From: an uncultured Lachnospiraceae bacterium
Lineage (GTDB): Bacteria; Bacillota; Clostridia; Lachnospirales; Lachnospiraceae
NCBI GenBank assembly: GCA_910585715.1
Contig: CAJUEX010000009.1
Location: 1 to 64,000, forward strand
Direction: 5' to 3'
Length of the DNA stretch: 64,000 nucleotides
The notes under the pieces are model-generated. The model did no database searches. It worked only from the letters and a program-made list of their open reading frames with translations, and was not told where the DNA came from. A program made the position numbers and the translations under genes. This document shows, one piece after another, positions 34,111-42,521 of this stretch. How positions within the stretch are numbered: position 1 is the first letter of the stretch; each line of letters opens with the position of its first letter.

Positions 34111-35163
34111 ATGAAATATAAGGTTTTGGCAGCAGATGACGAAATAGAATTACTGGATGCATTAGAGCTGTTTTTGGAAAAGGAACAGATAGAGCTGCAA
34201 AAAGCAGGTGACGGGATAACGGCACTGTCCTTATTTGAAAAAAATCCTCCTCATCTTGTTTTGCTGGATATTATGATGCCCGGACTGGATGGTTTTTCGG
34301 TGCTTAGGAAAATCAGGGAGACCAGCAAGGTTCCGGTCATCATGGTAACTGCCAAAGGAGCGGATTATGATAAAATTTTAGGGCTGGAGTTAGGGGCGGA
34401 TGACTATATTACAAAGCCTTATAACCCTATGGAAGTGGTGGCAAGAGTGAAAGCAGGGCTTCGGAGAAATTATGACTATAGGGAAGAGGCATGTAAGGAG
34501 CCGCAGGAGCTTTCCCTTTTGGGGCTGACTTTAAATGAAGTGGAGGGAACTGTAAAAAAGAGGGGGGAACTTATAGAACTGACGAAAACGGAATATATGA
34601 TTTTAAAGCTTTTCATGCATAACCCCGGCAGGATTTTCACAAAGCAGCAGATTTTTGAGCATGTATGGGAAGAGGAAAGCTATATGGCAGACGATAATAC
34701 CGTTATGGTGCACTTAAGATGTGATATGTGCGAAATGCTTCGGAAAGTCTGCGGAGAATATTATGATGAGATTGAAAAAAAGGGATTTGAATTTGAAATA
34801 GAAATACCGGAAGAGCCCTGTTACGTTATGGCGGATGAAAAGCTGTTTTCCAGAGTGATTGCCAATCTTTTGAGCAATGCCATAAAATATAACGAGACAG
34901 GTAAAAAAATCATGGTTTTTATGGAAGAGCAGGAAGGAAAGCTTCAGATTGCTGTGATGGATGACGGGGAGCTGTTGGAGGAGGAAGCCGGAAATGCGTT
35001 GTTCCGGGCATTTGTCAGAGGGGACAAGACAAGAAAGAGCGACGGCGGGACAGGGCTTGGACTTTCCATTGCACGGGTGATTGTGGAAAAGCATGGGGGG
35101 AACATTTTGTATGAGAATCGGCAGGGGTGCAATTGCTTTCGGATTGAGCTTGGGAGAGGATAG
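34111..35163 (+). CDS. Response regulator fused to histidine-kinase ATPase domain (no DHp)
   Basis: 350 residues from ATG 34111 (GGAGAATAGC). Residues 1-118: receiver with DD9-10, phospho-acceptor Asp53 in LLDIMMPG, and Lys102. Residues about 133-203: OmpR-type winged helix up to ADDNTVMVHLR, where the usual last strands are cut off. Directly afterwards comes a kinase tail: EMLRKVCGEYYDEI, then N-box NLLSNAIKYN, a degraded G1 box (MDDGELLE), F-box LFRAFVRGD and GGTGLGLS. No H-box with a phospho-acceptor His exists, so it cannot act as a normal sensor kinase. Likely an in-frame deletion product of an RR-HK pair. Confidence 0.82.
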   Translation: MKYKVLAADDEIELLDALELFLEKEQIELQKAGDGITALSLFEKNPPHLVLLDIMMPGLDGFSVLRKIRETSKVPVIMVTAKGADYDKILGLELGADDYITKPYNPMEVVARVKAGLRRNYDYREEACKEPQELSLLGLTLNEVEGTVKKRGELIELTKTEYMILKLFMHNPGRIFTKQQIFEHVWEEESYMADDNTVMVHLRCDMCEMLRKVCGEYYDEIEKKGFEFEIEIPEEPCYVMADEKLFSRVIANLLSNAIKYNETGKKIMVFMEEQEGKLQIAVMDDGELLEEEAGNALFRAFVRGDKTRKSDGGTGLGLSIARVIVEKHGGNILYENRQGCNCFRIELGRG

Positions 35164-35201
35164 GAGAAGGGGAAATTGGAATAAAAAAGGAAACTTTGGT
35201 T

Positions 35202-35462
35202 TTAAGAGGAACCTTTCCTGTCTTCTTCAATGAGAGAATCGTAAGAGATATGGAACACGTTACATAAAGCCTGCAATTCAATATCGGTTACATATCTTTT
35301 GTTGGTTTCGATTCTGGTAATCACATTTTTATCTATATCATAGCCGGCGAGCTGAAGCTTGTGGGCAAGGTCGCGCTGGGAAAGATTATGCAATTTTCTT
35401 AGTTCAATGAGACGTTGGCTGATAAGATTCTTTTTGCCGGAAATGTTTTTGGGTTTAGGCAT
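35202..35462 (-). CDS. XRE family regulator
   Basis: 86 residues from the ATG at 35462, with AAAGGAGAACACA upstream on the minus strand. HTH_3 domain: RLIELRKLHNLSQRDLAHKL, KNVITRIETNKRYVT, then DIELQALCNVF. It diverges from the small gene at 35590, and their shared 127-base gap probably holds both promoters. Target unknown; autoregulation likely. Confidence 0.85.
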   Translation of the reverse strand: MPKPKNISGKKNLISQRLIELRKLHNLSQRDLAHKLQLAGYDIDKNVITRIETNKRYVTDIELQALCNVFHISYDSLIEEDRKGSS

Positions 35463-35589
35463 TGTGTTCTCCTTTGCTTGTCGGTTTTTGTCAATGGCTT
35501 GTCTCACTTTTTGCACCATCCTTATTGATTTTAACTTGAAATTATAGTAAAATCGGTTGTAAAAGTGAGACTAAAGGAGAATAGCAAAT

Positions 35590-35886
35590 ATGGATAAAGA
35601 AATTATTTATTATGTAATGAATGGAGATATTGATTTGCCGGTGGATGTTTTGACGAATAAAATTATGGTAGAAGATGAATTTGTTGAAGGTAGGGAATGC
35701 GGGCAGTTGTATAACGAAGTGTATCAGGCAAGATGGCGTTTGGAGGAAAGATTGGATGCAAAAGGTAAGAGGGATGTGGAACGTATTATTGATTATATGA
35801 ACAGTATATTAAAAATATTTTCTATGAAGATGTATGATTACGGTTTGGAAACAAAGAAAGCTTCTTATGAAATTATGGAATTATGA
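35590..35886 (+). CDS. DUF6809-like small protein
   Basis: 98 residues, ATG after AAAGGAGAATAGCAAAT. Soluble and helical. The layout (IIYYVMNGDIDLPVD, then paired helices ending in YDYGLETKKA) is like small DUF6809-type proteins from Firmicutes mobile or phage-like regions; the match is tentative. Divergent from an XRE regulator. Function unknown. Confidence 0.6.
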   Translation: MDKEIIYYVMNGDIDLPVDVLTNKIMVEDEFVEGRECGQLYNEVYQARWRLEERLDAKGKRDVERIIDYMNSILKIFSMKMYDYGLETKKASYEIMEL

Positions 35887-35896
35887 AAAAAAGTTA

Positions 35897-35925
35897 TTGA
35901 AATATCCTATTTGCTATGGTATATT
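35897..35925 (+). promoter_or_regulatory. Promoter of antitoxin RNA 1
   Basis: TTGAAA (35897-35902), 17-bp spacer, TATATT (35920-35925). Confidence 0.75.
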
Positions 35926-35931
35926 AAATAT

Positions 35932-36030
35932 AGGAAGAGTACCCACTCCAAAGGTGGATGCCTCCGAAGATGGATAATTGTCCTTACGGACATCGCCTCA
36001 TCTGTTGGCAGACAGGTGAGGCATTTTTAT
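35932..36030 (+). ncRNA. Predicted antisense antitoxin RNA 1 (type I)
   Basis: About 95 nt from the promoter at 35897 to a terminator whose arms GCCTCATCTGT (35995-36005) and ACAGGTGAGGC (36012-36022) are followed by ATTTTTATTTTTT. Its 3' end overlaps the toxin stop codon (36027-36029) on the other strand, as in txpA/RatA-like modules. It carries ACCCAC and GCCTCC motifs also present in the toxin leader. Confidence 0.7.
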
Positions 36031-36143
36031 TTTTTCTTGTTTCTCTTATCGAGAAAGGCAAGAAACGTAACAGTCAGACTACCAAAGGAAATCAGCAGGC
36101 TGATTATCCCAATGAATATCAAAATAATATCCGCAGCTGTCAT
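36027..36143 (-). CDS. Type I toxin, holin-like small membrane peptide 1
   Basis: 38 residues: MTAADIILIFIGIISLLISF then GSLTVTFLAFLDKRNKKK. One hydrophobic helix and a basic tail ending in the family hallmark 'FLDKRNKK', as in Firmicutes putative holin-like toxins. A strong GGGAGGTG site precedes ATG 36143. The leader from about 36240 contains GCCTCCC, able to pair with that site and hide it. Overexpression of such peptides is known to damage membranes; here expression is probably held down by the antisense RNA. Confidence 0.85.
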   Translation of the reverse strand: MTAADIILIFIGIISLLISFGSLTVTFLAFLDKRNKKK

Positions 36144-36246
36144 ATTACGCACCTCCCTTCCTATGTAATCCGGCAAGCCGGACATTGGCTCGGGAGGCTG
36201 CCACCCTGTCATGGGTACTCTCCTTGCAGCATTTGCTGCATATATA

Positions 36247-36275
36247 ATCATAACACTGGATACGCTTAATTTCAA
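36247..36275 (-). promoter_or_regulatory. Promoter of toxin 1
   Basis: Minus strand TTGAAA (36270-36275), 17-bp spacer, TATGAT (36247-36252). Gives a leader of about 95 bases. Confidence 0.75.
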
Positions 36276-36324
36276 TAAAATCATATCGAATTTTAGAATA
36301 AACTTAAAGAACATCAATTTTTTC

Positions 36325-36353
36325 TTGAATTTATTTGAGGATTATGTTACATT
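36325..36353 (+). promoter_or_regulatory. Promoter of antitoxin RNA 2
   Basis: TTGAAT (36325-36330), 17-bp spacer, TACATT (36348-36353). Confidence 0.6.
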
Positions 36354-36359
36354 ATAAGT

Positions 36360-36455
36360 ACAAAAAAGGAAGCAACCGCCCACAAAGTGGTTGACCTCCC
36401 AAGTGGTTACATAAGCCTGCCTGGACTGCCAAGTACAAGGTAGGCTTAGTTATTT
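36360..36455 (+). ncRNA. Predicted antisense antitoxin RNA 2 (type I)
   Basis: About 95 nt ending in a hairpin TAAGCCTGCCT (36412-36422) / AGGTAGGCTTA (36438-36448) followed by GTTATTTT, which overlaps the stop of toxin 2 on the other strand (36450-36452). It shares the pattern CCAC..AAAGTGG..G.CCTCC with RNA 1, so the two modules are duplicates. Confidence 0.65.
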
Positions 36456-36545
36456 TCGCTTGTTGTTCCTATCAATATAGGCAAGCAGTGCAACAAGAAA
36501 CGTTCCGAAAAGAATTAACAATGTTAAAACTTCGTATGTACTCAT
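36450..36545 (-). CDS. Type I toxin, holin-like small membrane peptide 2
   Basis: 31 residues: MSTYEVLTLLILFGTFLVAL then LAYIDRNNKRK. One helix and the tail 'YIDRNNKRK', the classic ending of putative holin-like toxins. GGGAGGTGGTG precedes ATG 36545, and the leader holds GCCTCCC at about 36575-36581, complementary to it, so the messenger can hide its own start. Stop lies inside the terminator of antitoxin RNA 2. Confidence 0.88.
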   Translation of the reverse strand: MSTYEVLTLLILFGTFLVALLAYIDRNNKRK

Positions 36546-36615
36546 ATACACCACCTCCCTTCCTTCTCAAGTCAGGGAGGCTTTCCACCTTGTAACACGA
36601 TTGTTCCATATTGAT

Positions 36616-36644
36616 ATTTTAGCATATTCTCTTTTTTAAGACAA
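36616..36644 (-). promoter_or_regulatory. Promoter of toxin 2
   Basis: Minus strand TTGTCT (36639-36644), 17-bp spacer, TAAAAT (36616-36621). Leader of about 65 bases. Confidence 0.75.
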
Positions 36645-36751
36645 TCAAAATGGTTGTATTTTAAATAATTTCTTATCATTTTTTGCCAACATTCTATTAT
36701 GTAACGTAGAACCTTTCCATTTGCAACGGATTCTGATTCCTGCGCAGGAAC

Positions 36752-37834
36752 TTATTTCTTTTTCGTCCTCACAGGCTCCCGGTTCAACAAAACACAATCT
36801 CCATTCTGCTTGGTAAGCTTATACAAAATACTTCCATATGCAGTATCTTCCGCAACACTGTTTCCAGCCGGATATCCCCGAAGGCACCCCTGTCCTTCCT
36901 GCCATTCATAAACCAGAACCAAATTGTTTTTCATAATACAAGAATGAAAAACGACTTCCTTCACATGCACAAATTCCATTCCCTGCCGTTTGAGAACTCT
37001 TTTGGAGATTGCGAACATAAACAAAAAGATTAGAATCAATCCAATCAAACCGACAGCTTCTATGGCAAGAGAGTGGTTCAAAGAAACTCCGTTTTCTAAC
37101 ATGCTTAAAATTATGCCAATAGTGGTATATAAGACTGCCATTACGATCATGAAGTTCTTGGAAAAACGGAAGAGAATGCTCTGTATGACTTTCACATATA
37201 AATCTGCAAAATCTTCTTTGTCATGTCCCAAAAGCTCATGACCGTATTTGTTCAGGTCTTTCATATTTGGATGGGAAAGACGGCAATATTCATTTAGCTC
37301 CTTTGTCAGTGGATAAAAAGAGGAAAAGTCAGGAACCAGTCCTTTTAATTCATTATTCAGCCTTACCAGTTGAAAGGAACCGGCATCATCATATAAAACA
37401 AGAAATCGTTTTCCAATGTCTTCCTGCGAGATTTCTGAAAACCGTGAAGGATATTCCAGCAAAATTGGTTTTCCTTCTGCATCGGAAAAATCATCCTCTA
37501 TGTATAAAAACAGCTCTTCTGATTCAATTTCTACCAGTGTGGCGCCGTTTACCATAAGATTTTCTTTCCTTAAAAATGTTCTTTTCGTCCTTTTTATCCG
37601 AATCTCGTTTAATATTCTGGAAAAAGCAGTATAGAAAAGGACAAAACAAATTAATACCAAAACGAAGGAATTAAGTACATACATTTCGATAAACATAGCA
37701 ATGACGGCTAAAAATATGGCAGTTAAAAAGCTGCTTAAACTGCTTTTGGCTGCTGTCTGATAAATGCCTTCCAATATCTGTTTCCGGTTTTTGAATAACA
37801 ATTCCCTTTCCGATTCCGTGCATACTCGTTTCAT
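36752..37834 (-). CDS. Four-helix membrane protein of unknown function
   Basis: 360 residues; ATG 37834 after GAAGGATAGATAC. Paired helices at about 32-52 and 55-72, and again at about 230-252 and 262-285, separated by a strand-rich cytosolic domain of about 150 residues and followed by a second soluble part. No family recognised. The symmetrical layout resembles YcxB-like membrane proteins, but that is a guess. Single-gene unit. Confidence 0.65.
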   Translation of the reverse strand: MKRVCTESERELLFKNRKQILEGIYQTAAKSSLSSFLTAIFLAVIAMFIEMYVLNSFVLVLICFVLFYTAFSRILNEIRIKRTKRTFLRKENLMVNGATLVEIESEELFLYIEDDFSDAEGKPILLEYPSRFSEISQEDIGKRFLVLYDDAGSFQLVRLNNELKGLVPDFSSFYPLTKELNEYCRLSHPNMKDLNKYGHELLGHDKEDFADLYVKVIQSILFRFSKNFMIVMAVLYTTIGIILSMLENGVSLNHSLAIEAVGLIGLILIFLFMFAISKRVLKRQGMEFVHVKEVVFHSCIMKNNLVLVYEWQEGQGCLRGYPAGNSVAEDTAYGSILYKLTKQNGDCVLLNREPVRTKKK

Positions 37835-37970
37835 GTATCTATCCTTCCAAGTTTAAAGTATAATTGGATAATAATATGAAACAATTGTATCATATAGAAA
37901 AAAAGAACTCCAGTAACAGCTTCCATAAATACGGTCTAAAAAGCTATTTTCCCTAAAAAGCAAATTGTGC

Positions 37971-37976
37971 TATACT
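37971..37976 (+). promoter_or_regulatory. -10 element of the tetrapyrrole operon
   Basis: TATACT at 37971-37976, 60 bases before hemA; the -35 (TTTTCC, 18 bp upstream) is poor. No riboswitch fold was evident in the 180 bases before hemA. Confidence 0.4.
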
Positions 37977-38036
37977 GTACATAAAAATCAGAAAGAAATC
38001 TAATAAATAACATTAAAAGGAAGCAAGCAGGAATCT

Positions 38037-39194
38037 ATGAATTGTATCAGTATCAGTTATAGGAACACACCGTTAAGAATTCGGGAGTGCTGTGCATTTT
38101 CCCCGGAAGAAAAAGAAACCTTTGAAAAAAAAGCGTTGCTTCTCGGCATAACAGGCTGTGTTGTGGTGTCCACCTGCAACCGGGTAGAAATTTATTTTAC
38201 CGGAGACGGCAGGATGATTCCAAAGATAGAAGCATTATTTATGAAAGAAAAACAGATAGAAGAAGCTCTGTTTAAGAAAAGTATCTGCGTCTATAGTCAG
38301 GAAGGCGCATTGCGGCATTTGATGAAGGTTTCCTGCGGACTGGATTCCATGGTGCTTGGAGAGGATGAAATCTTACGGCAGGTAAAAGAAGCCTATCAGG
38401 CTTCCATGGAAGGGAAACGCTGTGATTACGAATGCAATCTGGCATTTCAGGAGGCATTTCATGTGGCAAAGGCGGTGAAGACGGATACAGAGCTGTCTAA
38501 GACACCTGTTTCCATAGGGACGCTGGCAGCCCATAGGGTGATGGAATTTCTAAAGAAGCAGGAAAAGGCTTTGGGAGGAAATGTATTGTTAGTTGGCGCT
38601 ACCGGGAAAATCGGGGGAATCGTGGCAAGGAATCTTTTAGATAAGGAAGGAATCCATTTGTTTCTCACCGGCAGAAGCCATAACCGGAAACAGGAGTTTT
38701 TCAGCAGGGAGGAAAATGCAGACTTCGTTCCCTATGAAAAACGCTATGAATATATAAATCAGGCAGATGTGATTATCAGCGCCACAAAAAGCCCTCATTA
38801 TACCTTTACAAAGGAGGAAACAGCCCTGGCATTTCAGGAAAGGAAAAAAAGATTGTTCCTTGATCTGGCAGTGCCTTGTGACGTGGACGGGGAAATAGGA
38901 AAGCTGCCCCATACGGAAATCATAAATATTGATGATTTTAAAATGCTGTCTAAGGAAAACAACGCTATAAAGCTGAAGGAAATGGAAAAAGCGCAGATAT
39001 ACATGGAGGAAGGGCTGGAGGAAATAAAAAAAGCCCTTTCCTACCATGAACTTCAGAAACATATGGAAGCCTTGCAGGAGCTTACAAAGAAAAAAGGCAT
39101 TTCCCATGTGCTCTATCAATTGCGGGACAGGCTGACCGGAAACGAAATTCAGGCTTTGGTGGAAGGACTGAAGGAAGTGACAGGAGAAAAATAA
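38037..39194 (+). CDS. hemA: Glutamyl-tRNA reductase
   Basis: 385 residues. Catalytic Cys in STCNRVEIY (about 50), LGEDEILRQVKEAY, NADPH-binding LVGATGKIGG, and LDLAVPCDVDG (LAVPRD-type). It reduces glutamyl-tRNA-Glu to glutamate-1-semialdehyde, the first committed step of the C5 pathway. It is a little shorter than the usual 420 residues. First gene of a six-gene run, with stops and starts 2 bases apart, leading to uroporphyrinogen III and precorrin-2. Confidence 0.95.
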   Translation: MNCISISYRNTPLRIRECCAFSPEEKETFEKKALLLGITGCVVVSTCNRVEIYFTGDGRMIPKIEALFMKEKQIEEALFKKSICVYSQEGALRHLMKVSCGLDSMVLGEDEILRQVKEAYQASMEGKRCDYECNLAFQEAFHVAKAVKTDTELSKTPVSIGTLAAHRVMEFLKKQEKALGGNVLLVGATGKIGGIVARNLLDKEGIHLFLTGRSHNRKQEFFSREENADFVPYEKRYEYINQADVIISATKSPHYTFTKEETALAFQERKKRLFLDLAVPCDVDGEIGKLPHTEIINIDDFKMLSKENNAIKLKEMEKAQIYMEEGLEEIKKALSYHELQKHMEALQELTKKKGISHVLYQLRDRLTGNEIQALVEGLKEVTGEK

Positions 39195-39196
39195 AA

Positions 39197-39829
39197 ATGG
39201 CGTATTTTCCTATTTATGTAAACTTGGAACGAAAAAAAATATTGATTGCGGGAGGCGGCAGGGTTGCTCTTAGAAAGGTGAAAATTCTGTTAGAATATGG
39301 TCCCCGGATTCTGGTAGTGGCTCCTGAAATAGAAGAAGAGCTTTACAGGCTGGAAAAAACAGCAGGTCCCGGCAGTCTTATGCTGGAACACAGAAAGTTT
39401 CGTCAGGAGGATTTAAAGGCGGCGGATATAATTATCGCAGCAACGGATTCTCCTTTGGAAAACAGCAAAATATACAAGTTATGTAAACAAAATGGGAAGC
39501 CGGTGAATGTAGTGGACGTGCCGGAGGAGTGCGATTTTATTTTTCCTGCCATCGTTAAGAAAAGGGATTTGGTAGTGTCCGTTTCAACCGGAGGAAAAAG
39601 CCCTCTTTTTGCAGCCAGACTGAAAAAGGAGCTGGAAGAGAGGATTCCTGATTATTATGGAGAGCTGGTGGAGCTGCTGGGAGCATGGCGCAGCAAGGTT
39701 TTGACAGAAGCGTCAGATATAAAAAAGCGCAAGCGCATTTTCGGAGCATTGATAGAAAAGGGAAAGAAACAGGGCGGTAAGCTGTCGGAGAAGGAAATCA
39801 GACATATAATAGAAAAGGAAGCGCAGTAG
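39197..39829 (+). CDS. Precorrin-2 dehydrogenase / sirohydrochlorin ferrochelatase-type protein
   Basis: 210 residues with the CysG-N/Met8 layout: YFPIYVNLERKKILIAGGGRVALRKV (in parts: FPIYVNLE, IAGGGRVALRK), AADIIIAATDS, NVVDVPEECDFIFPA and VSVSTGGKSP. It oxidises precorrin-2 to sirohydrochlorin with NAD; a ferrochelatase activity is possible as in Met8, but not certain. Sits between hemA and hemC, each 2 bases away, so the operon is aimed at siroheme and cobalamin. Confidence 0.9.
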   Translation: MAYFPIYVNLERKKILIAGGGRVALRKVKILLEYGPRILVVAPEIEEELYRLEKTAGPGSLMLEHRKFRQEDLKAADIIIAATDSPLENSKIYKLCKQNGKPVNVVDVPEECDFIFPAIVKKRDLVVSVSTGGKSPLFAARLKKELEERIPDYYGELVELLGAWRSKVLTEASDIKKRKRIFGALIEKGKKQGGKLSEKEIRHIIEKEAQ

Positions 39830-39831
39830 GG

Positions 39832-40821
39832 ATGGAAAAAATCAAAATCGGCACAAGAGGAAGCGCTCTGGCATTGGCACAGACGGAATTGGTAATAAGA
39901 CAGATTAAAGAGAAATTTCCGGAAGCGGAATGTGAAGTCTGCACCATTACCACAAAGGGGGATAAAATTTTGGATAAGCCTCTTGTGGAATTTGGCGGCA
40001 AGGGCGTTTTCCTTACGGAAATTGAGGAAAAGCTTATGATAGGGGAAATAGACCTGGCTGTCCATAGTGCCAAGGATATGCCTATGGAACTGACAGAGGG
40101 ACTTGACATTTTAGCAGTGCTGAAGCGGGAAGACCCAAGGGATGTGCTTGTTACCATGGACTTTGAAGGGTTTTTGAAAAAGGAACATCCTGTGGTGGGA
40201 ACTTCCAGCCTTAGAAGACAGGTGCAGATACAACAGATATTTCCGGCGGCGGTCTGCCAAACACTGAGAGGAAATGTGAATACAAGGCTGAAAAAGCTGG
40301 AGGAGGGCATGTATGACGGAATCCTTTTGGCGGCAGCGGGGTTGAACAGGCTTGGTCTTGAAAAGGAAGAAAAATTTCATTACTATATCATTGACGTAGA
40401 CAGGATGATTCCCGCAGGAGGACAGGGAATTATTGCGGTGGAAGGAAAAAAGGACAGCCCCCTTTCAAAGCTTCTTGAGTCCATAACCCATAAAGCCACA
40501 AGGAGAGAGCTGGAGTTGGAGCGAATGGCGCTAAAGCTGCTAGAGGCAGGCTGCCATGAACCGGTAGGGGTGTATACAAGGCTTGAGGAAGCCGGAGAGA
40601 TTAAAAAAAATAATACAGATGAAGATAATACAGGTAAAGATAATGCGGATAAAATCAATGCGGATAAAGAAAACACGGCGTTGGATTACATGCTTTCTAT
40701 CCGGATGTGCAGCGATGTAAATGGACAATTAATAAAAAAAATGACAAAGGTGCCAGATGCACGGGCGAAAAAAGCTCTGGCAGAGCTTGCAGGGGATTTA
40801 CGGAAACAGGAAAGAAAGTAA
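39832..40821 (+). CDS. hemC: Hydroxymethylbilane synthase
   Basis: 329 residues. Starts IGTRGSALALAQTELV, then LDKPLVEFGGKGVFLTEIE, HSAKDMP, SSLRRQ.Q and RGNVNTRL; the dipyrromethane cofactor Cys lies in EAGCHEPVGVY (about 238). It joins four porphobilinogens. After the Cys region there is an insertion of about 28 residues, rich in Asn, Asp and Lys (NNTDEDNTGKDNADKINADK), in the third domain; it comes from short DNA repeats. The rest is normal. Confidence 0.95.
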   Translation: MEKIKIGTRGSALALAQTELVIRQIKEKFPEAECEVCTITTKGDKILDKPLVEFGGKGVFLTEIEEKLMIGEIDLAVHSAKDMPMELTEGLDILAVLKREDPRDVLVTMDFEGFLKKEHPVVGTSSLRRQVQIQQIFPAAVCQTLRGNVNTRLKKLEEGMYDGILLAAAGLNRLGLEKEEKFHYYIIDVDRMIPAGGQGIIAVEGKKDSPLSKLLESITHKATRRELELERMALKLLEAGCHEPVGVYTRLEEAGEIKKNNTDEDNTGKDNADKINADKENTALDYMLSIRMCSDVNGQLIKKMTKVPDARAKKALAELAGDLRKQERK

Positions 40822-40923
40822 GAGACAAATACTGTTCCGTTACGCAGAGAAAAAAATCAGACGGCGGAAGGACAGCAAAAAAGGAAAAGCTCGTAAAAAT
40901 AAGAAAAGGCAGTGAGGTAGAAA

Positions 40924-42420
40924 ATGCAGAAAGTCTATCTGGTAGGGGCAGGCCCCGGTGATAAAGAATTGATAACGGTAAAGGGATTACGGTTGTTGCA
41001 GGAATGCGATGTGGTTATTTATGACAGGCTGGCTTCTTTTGAACTGCTTGAAGAGGTAAGGACGGACTGCATAAAAGTTTTTGTGGGAAAAGAGCCGGGC
41101 TGCCATTCCATGGACCAAAAGGAAATCAACCGGCTGCTTGTGGAATACGGAAAAAAATACGACAATGTTGTCAGATTAAAAGGGGGAGACCCCTTTGTGT
41201 TTGGCAGAGGGGGAGAAGAGGCAGAAGCATTACAGCAGGCAGGGCTTTCCTTTGAACTGGTTCCCGGTGTGACTTCTGCCGTTGCAGTGCCGGAATGTGC
41301 CGGCATTCCTGTTACCCACAGAGGCATGAGCCAAAGCTTTCATGTTATTACCGGTCACACAGGGGATGGGAGAAATGCTTTGACGGAAAATTATGACATG
41401 CTTGCCAGATTAGACGGGACGCTTGTATTTTTAATGGGGCTTGGAAACCTGAAGGAAATTACGGAAAGGCTTATGTTTTATGGAAAGGATAAAAACACTC
41501 CGGCAGCAGTAATTGAAAAGGGAACCACCAGGGAAGAAAGAGTAGTCAGAGGAACCTTGGAAACTATTTACCATAAAGCGGGCATTGCAGGGCTTTCCTC
41601 TCCTGTAGTGATTCTCATAGGGGAGACGGCGGGACTTTCATATAAAAAAGAGAAAAAGCACTCTGGAAAGCTCATTGGTATTACAGCAACCCCTCATACG
41701 GCGCATAAATTAAGGGAAGCATTGGAGCGGGAAGGCTTTCAGGCAGTGGAAGCCTGCAACATGGAAGTGGAGGAAATCAGGGAAGCAGAGCAGCAGGATA
41801 AGCTGAAAGAAGCCTTTTTCCGGTTAGAAGAATATCAGTGGATTTTATTTACCAGCCCAAACGGAGTGAGAATATTCTTTGAGCGGGCAAAGGCGGAGGG
41901 GATTCAAAGCCTTGGGGGATTTGGAATGAAATTTGCCGTAATCGGAAGCGGAAGCAGGGCAGCATTAAGGGAATACGGAATAGAAGCGGACTTTATGCCA
42001 ACAACCTATACTTCTAAAAATTTTGCATTGGAATTTGTAAAGCAGGCATGTCCGAAAGAGAAAGTCCTGCTTCCAAGAGCAAAGCAGGGCAGCAGGGAAA
42101 TCACCCGGATATTAAATGAACATGGCTTTGACTATGAAGAAGTTTCCATTTATGATGTAAAAGGAAGCCTGTGTGCGGATAAAGAAGCTCTTGAAAAAAT
42201 AGACTGTTATGTGTTTGTCAGCGCTTCCGGCGTAAAAAGCTTTTTTAGTCAAATACAGGAAAAGGTGCCGGATTATCGTTTTCATGGAAAGATTGCCTGT
42301 ATCGGTCAGATAACCGGAGAAGAAGTGGAAAGACAGGGCTTTTCTGCACATATATTGGCACAGGTCAGCGACGTGGAAGGGCTGGTAGAAAGTATCCGGA
42401 AAGATTATGCTATGCCCTGA
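40924..42420 (+). CDS. Uroporphyrinogen-III methyltransferase / uroporphyrinogen-III synthase fusion
   Basis: 498 residues. The first 240 are CobA/SUMT: VYLVGAGPGDKELIT, YDRLAS, VRLKGGDPFVFGRGGEEAEAL and TSAVAVPECAGIPVTHRG. From about 250 comes a HemD domain (GITATPHTAHKLREAL, LFTSPNGVRIFF, YTSKNFALEF, FVSASGVKSF). It closes the bilane to uroporphyrinogen III and methylates it twice to precorrin-2. This fusion is common in Clostridia. 102 bases separate it from hemC; GAGGTAGAAA precedes its ATG. Confidence 0.95.
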   Translation: MQKVYLVGAGPGDKELITVKGLRLLQECDVVIYDRLASFELLEEVRTDCIKVFVGKEPGCHSMDQKEINRLLVEYGKKYDNVVRLKGGDPFVFGRGGEEAEALQQAGLSFELVPGVTSAVAVPECAGIPVTHRGMSQSFHVITGHTGDGRNALTENYDMLARLDGTLVFLMGLGNLKEITERLMFYGKDKNTPAAVIEKGTTREERVVRGTLETIYHKAGIAGLSSPVVILIGETAGLSYKKEKKHSGKLIGITATPHTAHKLREALEREGFQAVEACNMEVEEIREAEQQDKLKEAFFRLEEYQWILFTSPNGVRIFFERAKAEGIQSLGGFGMKFAVIGSGSRAALREYGIEADFMPTTYTSKNFALEFVKQACPKEKVLLPRAKQGSREITRILNEHGFDYEEVSIYDVKGSLCADKEALEKIDCYVFVSASGVKSFFSQIQEKVPDYRFHGKIACIGQITGEEVERQGFSAHILAQVSDVEGLVESIRKDYAMP

Positions 42421-42521
42421 CGGCTTTCCTGCCCATAAAAATCTGCCGGTACTTCCAAAATAGAGTGAACTATAAAAACAGATTAGATGAAAAAAACAGG
42501 AAAAGATTGGAGAAGACTTGA

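Noticed and set aside
37860-38036. Riboswitch (cobalamin or other) before hemA
   Set aside because: No conserved box or multi-stem fold could be found by eye in the 180 bases.
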